Source of the DNA: Impatiens glandulifera
Lineage: Eukaryota > Streptophyta > Magnoliopsida > Ericales > Balsaminaceae
Direction: 5' to 3'
NCBI RefSeq assembly: GCF_907164915.1
Contig: NC_061865.1
Location: 53,278,587-53,342,586 of the forward strand
Length of the DNA stretch: 64,000 nt
Shown here in pieces: positions 59,851 to 64,000 of this stretch. Each line of letters starts with the position of its first letter. The stretch's first letter is position 1. The notes under the pieces were generated by a model that was not told where the DNA came from, ran no database searches, and saw only the letters and a program-made list of their open reading frames with translations. A program made the position numbers and the translations under genes.

Positions 59851-60342
59851 ATATATATATATTAATTAATATGGAAAATAATAATTTCTTGAAATTATTA
59901 TTATATATATATATTATGTATAAATAAAAATAATTAAAAAATGAAAATAATATATATTTTTTATGTAAATATAAATAGTAATATTAATGATAAGAGAAAA
60001 TATAAAAATATATGTGTCTTAAAGGTGGGTTAATATTAGATTTATAAATAAAAACTTCGAAATAATATTATATAAATATAAAAAATATTTTGGATTAGGT
60101 CTCAACAAATTAGCATATAATCATATTTATCTCTTAAATACATACTCACAAATACATTATCATTCATTTAACTGTGCATTTTCAAATCTTAGTTATAAAT
60201 TTGAAATGTGACTCTTTCATAAATTATGATATTAATAAAAAAATTAACCAAACTCATAAATAAAAGAAATATTATAAATATATAAAAAAAACATGAATAT
60301 ATATATGCGAGTAAAAATCTCATTAGTTTGTTATTATATTAA
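59851..60342. other. AT-rich spacer, no gene seen
   Basis: Only AT-rich sequence and short (TA)n runs. Confidence 0.45.
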
Positions 60343-61118
60343 CTAGCATGTATCCCGTGCATTTGCACGAGTAATAATATAAAAAACCGTGAAAAAAATA
60401 TTACGGTAAATTTTTATGGGCGGGTCAACCCACAATCCGACCTAAGTATCCATTTACTTTCACATATATCCAAATTAACCACAGCTCTCGACCCGGCAAT
60501 CCGAACACTTTAGAAATTAAGCATCAATATATATATAGATTAGTTAGTTAAAAAGTTAACCTTATATTGTTAAAATGTCACGCGTTTATCAAATTTTGGG
60601 TTGAATTTAAAATATAAAGTGTTATTAGTCTAGTTGGTTAAAAGATTGTACTTGTTTTGTTAGGTTGCAAGTTTGAACCATACCTATAGCATTTTTAATT
60701 TTATTTTTAACCGTTTTAAGTTTATGGGCGGGTCAACCCAAAATCCGACCCAAGTATTCTCAACCCGACAATCCCACTTTAAAAATTAAGCATCATTATA
60801 TATATGTATTAGTTAGTTAAAAAATTGAATTTATATTGTTAAAATATCACGCGTTTATCAAATTTTGGGTTGAATTTAAAATATAAAGTGTTATTAGCCT
60901 AGTTGGTTAAAAGATTGTATTTGTTTTGTTAGGTTGCATGTTCAAACCATACCTATAACATTTTTAATTTTATTTTTAACCGTTTTAAGTTTATGGGGGG
61001 GTCAACCCACAATCCGACTCAAGTATCCATTTACTCTCACATATATCCAAATTAACCACAGCTCTCGACCCGGCAATCCGGACACTTTAAAAATTAAGCA
61101 TTATTATATATATATAGA
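60343..61118 (-). mobile_element. Non-autonomous Helitron with intact termini and tandem units (minus strand)
   Basis: Read on the minus strand, the 5' end is TCTATATATATATAATAATG preceded by A. The 3' end is a hairpin CTCGTGCAAATGCACGGG (arms CGTGCA/TGCACG), then ATACATG and CTAG, followed by T. These are the defining Helitron features: 5'-TC, subterminal hairpin, CTRR end, insertion between A and T, and no target duplication. The interior has about two and a half copies of the roughly 300-bp unit, with boundaries near 60539 and 60810. It is the same family as 17048-17829 in opposite orientation. It carries no Rep/helicase gene. Confidence 0.85.
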
Positions 61119-62430
61119 TTTGTAGCGAATAGTTAATGCATTATACCCAATCACCTCATTTTCTCTCTTTTACATCTAATAATTTTTTTAAATTATTTTA
61201 TTATAAAAAAAATACATTTAATCATCTCTCTTCAATACTTTATTATCAAATTATTATAAATAAAATTTTATATTTCACTAATTTTATACTTAATATTTAT
61301 ATAAAATTAATGAGAAAAAATTATATATAATAAATAGAAAATAAAAAAAAATTAAGAAATATATATTGTTATGATATAAAGTAAAATAAAAATAAAGTAA
61401 TTTGGAATGAAAAATTAATTATTATTATTTTAAAATAAAGAAATGTTATGGACATAGATTCTTGTAGTCTTATTATATAGTTATATTATATACAAGATAA
61501 AATATATTTATATAAAAGTAATTAAGAAATATATAATTATATGTTTGAGAAAAAAAAAAGTTAATTAAGAAATATATATTATCAAATAAAGCATTAAATA
61601 AGAATTATAAATTTCTCTATAGTGAGAGATGAAATTGATTTTTTTTTTTTTTTTTGAAAGTGAGCCCCGATTTATTTATATAAAGTAATTTTAAAATTAG
61701 TTATTTTAAATGTTTAAACAAACAATTTTATTGAAATTAAAACCCATATTATCTATTCTAATTTTGTACTATTCATACATAGACTTATTAATATATTTAA
61801 ATTGAATGTGACTTATTTATAATAATAAGAAAGTGACTTATTATTAATATTTTTATATTTGAATTAGCTGTCATTGAAGACACCTTCCCCACACGGGCTT
61901 TCAAGACTGATGTCGAAAGTTCAACGTAGGCATCATTTTTAAATCCTTATTTGATCTTGAATAATTTAAATAAAATATATTAAAATAAATTAAATAAATT
62001 AAATAAATAAATATTTCAAATTTAATTTCACTCCAAGCATTTAAGGAATTAGAGTTTGATGGCTTGGAAAAATTAGATTCATTAAAGAGAAAATTATACA
62101 TAAAACAAGTAAATAAATCATGAGTTCTATTAAATTGATCCTACAAATAATTAAACTTTGGTTTAAGAAAACAAATATTGTTTTTTATTCAATTACATAT
62201 TGAACAAATAAAAAAAATATTTGTACTAAATATTAATTAATGATAGTGATGCCTTTTAGTTTAATAGAAAATGTAAACGTTTGAAGGGTCAATGTATGTT
62301 TGTCTGCAATGACTTAGATTATAAGAAATCCTTGAACACGCTTTTATACACCAAAAGTCCTTTATATATATATAAAGATTGTCAAGTCTTAGGAAGTCGA
62401 ATTACATTATTATTATTATTAACATCGAAA
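61119..62430. other. AT-rich spacer upstream of the IST1-like gene
   Basis: No coding sequence recognised. A T-run lies at 61638-61654. TATATATATAAAG at about 62364-62376, 55-65 bases before the ATG at 62431, is a plausible TATA box for the following gene. Confidence 0.45.
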
Positions 62431-63037
62431 ATGGGTAAGAAATTCGATGCAATAATGGGGAAGAACTCGAAATCTTCGAACCAACTTAAGCCACTTCTAA
62501 ACCTTGCTCTATCACGTTTAGTCGTCCTCAAGAACCAACGTCAAGCTCGTTGTTCCCTTTCTCGATCCGATGTTATCCAGCTTCTAAACCTAACTCATCA
62601 CGATCGAGCCCTTCTTCGTGTTGAGCAAGTGATAAAAGAAGAGAATATGATTGATGTTTTTGTTATGGTAGAAGGTTATTGTTTCATCATCTTGGAAAGG
62701 ATACATCTTATTGAAGAACAAAGCAGGTTTAATTAATTAATTACTTGTTTATATTATTATCTATAGCTTAATTCTTATTGACTTTGAATGAGTTCTCAAT
62801 TATTATTATTATTATTATAGGGAATGTCCTGAAGATGTGAATGAAGCTGTATCATCATTGATTTATGCAGCTTCAAGGTGTGGTGAATTTCCAGAACTTC
62901 AAGAGATTCGAGCCATTTTCACTAATCTTTATGGCAAAGAATTTGCGGAGATTCGAGCCATTTTCACTAATCTTTATGGCAAAGAATTTGCGGCTCGAGC
63001 CATTGAATTGCGCAATAACTGTGCCGTCAACCGCCAG
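62431..63037 (+). CDS. IST1-like (ESCRT-III associated) protein, 5' part
   Basis: Two exons are clear: 62431-62726 and 62821-63037, GT-AG intron. The protein begins MGKKFDAIMGKNSKSSN and continues with the IST1 landmarks LVVLKNQRQARCSLSRSDV, LLRVEQVIKEENMIDVFVM, ECPEDVNEAVSSLIYAASRC and GKEFAARAIELRNNCAVN. IST1 proteins have an ESCRT-III-like helical fold and recruit or regulate the VPS4/SKD1 ATPase at multivesicular bodies. A perfect 45-base duplication adds residues 142-156. No good third exon was found in the remaining 960 bases: a weak candidate near 63272 (ATGGTCCAAAA) runs into a stop. Without splicing, translation stops at 63082, giving about 185 residues. So the gene may be truncated, or continue beyond the window. 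Family proteins usually have a long C-terminal tail. Confidence 0.8.
62903..62992 (+). repeat. Perfect 45-bp in-frame tandem duplication in the IST1-like gene
   Basis: 62903-62947 and 62948-62992 are identical and each encodes EIRAIFTNLYGKEFA. Homologs have this segment once, running straight into ARAIELRNNC. Confidence 0.97.
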
Positions 63038-63539
63038 GTTTATTTTCGACTTACATATGCAAATTGTCTTAAAAATCACTAATATAAGTTATTATTATTT
63101 TTATAAAACAAATAAAATTAATCCGTTTTTGGAAGATTTTATTTTTCGATATTCTGTTACTCGCAATTTATTGACATGTTTGATGGATCTATGTAAGATC
63201 TGTATTGAGATGACGAAAATTTTATATATCTTAATTTTTTTTTTTTTAGATAATAACACTTATTAGTTTTTCAGTAAATGGTCCAAAACCCTTTGAAATC
63301 TGATTAAAAGTTAGTTTGTGTAATCTTTTGTGTCAAGATCGAGATATTATGTAATGAGATTAACATAATTGATTGGGTTTGAAGAGTTTCGAAATCTCTA
63401 GTTCTAAGATTCACATCAGTAGTTATTTGCTTGAATTACGTAAATATGAGGAAATCGAAACTCGCCAAAGTAGGACTAGAATACAAGAGTTATTAGTTGT
63501 CTAGTGTATGGATATTTGACTCAGAATAAGAATATTTAT
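63038..63539. other. 3' side of IST1-like gene, no clear exon
   Basis: A T-run and AT-rich DNA (63230-63250), then about 63255-63500 without a recognised motif. The only exon-like piece starts after TTTTTCAG at about 63271 and is out of phase or broken. Confidence 0.4.
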
Positions 63540-63780
63540 AGAGTTATGCCTTTGGCTATTTGGATTGGCGGCTAACCACCTACCCTAATTGAGTTACCAT
63601 CTTAATTATTAATTATTTTTTGATAGATTATTTAGTTGAGGAGAAATCATCAAAAATTTACTAATCGTAGTCGTTCAATGCATATGATTCATTTTGGAAG
63701 TCGATAAAGTCTGCTAGGGGATAAAGTCTGCTAGGGAGTTAACTATTTTTCTACATTCTTTATTTTTATCTGTTTGATCT
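63540..63780 (+). mobile_element. LINE 3'-end relic
   Basis: Shares ATTGAGTTACCAT, a TTATTTTTTGATAGATTATTT stretch, ACTAATCGTAGTCGTTCAAT and the GAAGTCG...GTCTGCTAGGG...TTAACTATTTTTC end with the copy at 480-720, in the same orientation. AAAGTCTGCTAGGG is tandemly repeated at about 63706-63738. Confidence 0.55.
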
Positions 63781-64000
63781 GTCATATTTTTTAACTTATG
63801 ATTAAACACGATTTTTATCATTTTTAATATACATTACCCTTTATAAAAAAAATAAAAAAATAAAGTATTTTTTAAGATAAATAGTATATTATCTTGTTTG
63901 GGTATAATCTTAATCAACAATTGCATCTTTTCTCACAAGTTCAAGAACCCTAATTCTAATTGATGACTTTTCTTAATTAGATGGTTATAAAGTTATCTCC

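Overview
The window looks like nuclear DNA of a flowering plant, probably a eudicot. It is very AT-rich, with many long (TA)n tracts. Its genes are intron-rich with plant GT-AG splice sites, and it holds typical plant transposon debris: LINE, MULE, Helitron, tRNA-derived SINE, Ty3/gypsy and LTR pieces. The protein families (RAD23, ACD11, PRP4 kinase, S-protein homologs, IST1-like) are those of land plants. There are no operons; each gene has its own promoter. Species cannot be determined from the sequence alone.

Layout. 1-8.4 kb is a transposon graveyard: LINE 3' ends, SINE pieces, and a broken Mutator-like transposase gene at 4.1-6.3 kb. 8.7-10.3 kb holds an eight-exon gene for a nucleolar RRM protein (NIFK-like, ribosome biogenesis). 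10.3-25 kb is AT-rich and gene-poor, with a minisatellite, a complete SINE with target-site duplication, a Helitron with tandem units and a LINE relic. 25.2-29.5 kb is a twelve-exon RAD23 ubiquitin-shuttle gene whose introns carry several insertions. 31.7-32.0 kb is a CpG-rich MITE candidate. 32.3-33.2 kb is an ACD11-like sphingolipid-transfer gene, followed by a mitochondrial matR insertion at 33.8-34.1 kb. 37.8-44.6 kb is a twelve-exon PRP4-type spliceosomal kinase gene. 44.6-51.3 kb has no recognisable gene. 51.4-52.8 kb is a large foldback Mutator-type element with a perfect 9-bp target duplication and a Ty3/gypsy fragment inside one arm. 53.4-59.9 kb is a tandem segmental duplication carrying two intact S-protein-homolog genes. 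60.3-61.1 kb is a second Helitron of the same family, in opposite orientation, with an intact 3' hairpin and CTAG terminus. 62.4-63.0 kb is the 5' part of an IST1-like gene with a perfect 45-bp in-frame tandem duplication.

The genes do not form a pathway. RAD23, the NIFK-like gene, the PRP4 kinase and the ACD11-like gene are housekeeping or single-copy types. The S-protein homologs and the IST1-like gene sit in repeat-rich DNA and look more dynamic. The most interesting structures are the Helitron family whose roughly 300-bp units contain RNA polymerase III-like A and B boxes, the giant foldback element, and the duplicated IST1 segment. All exon boundaries were placed by hand from reading frame, splice signals and protein-family knowledge; no search was run.
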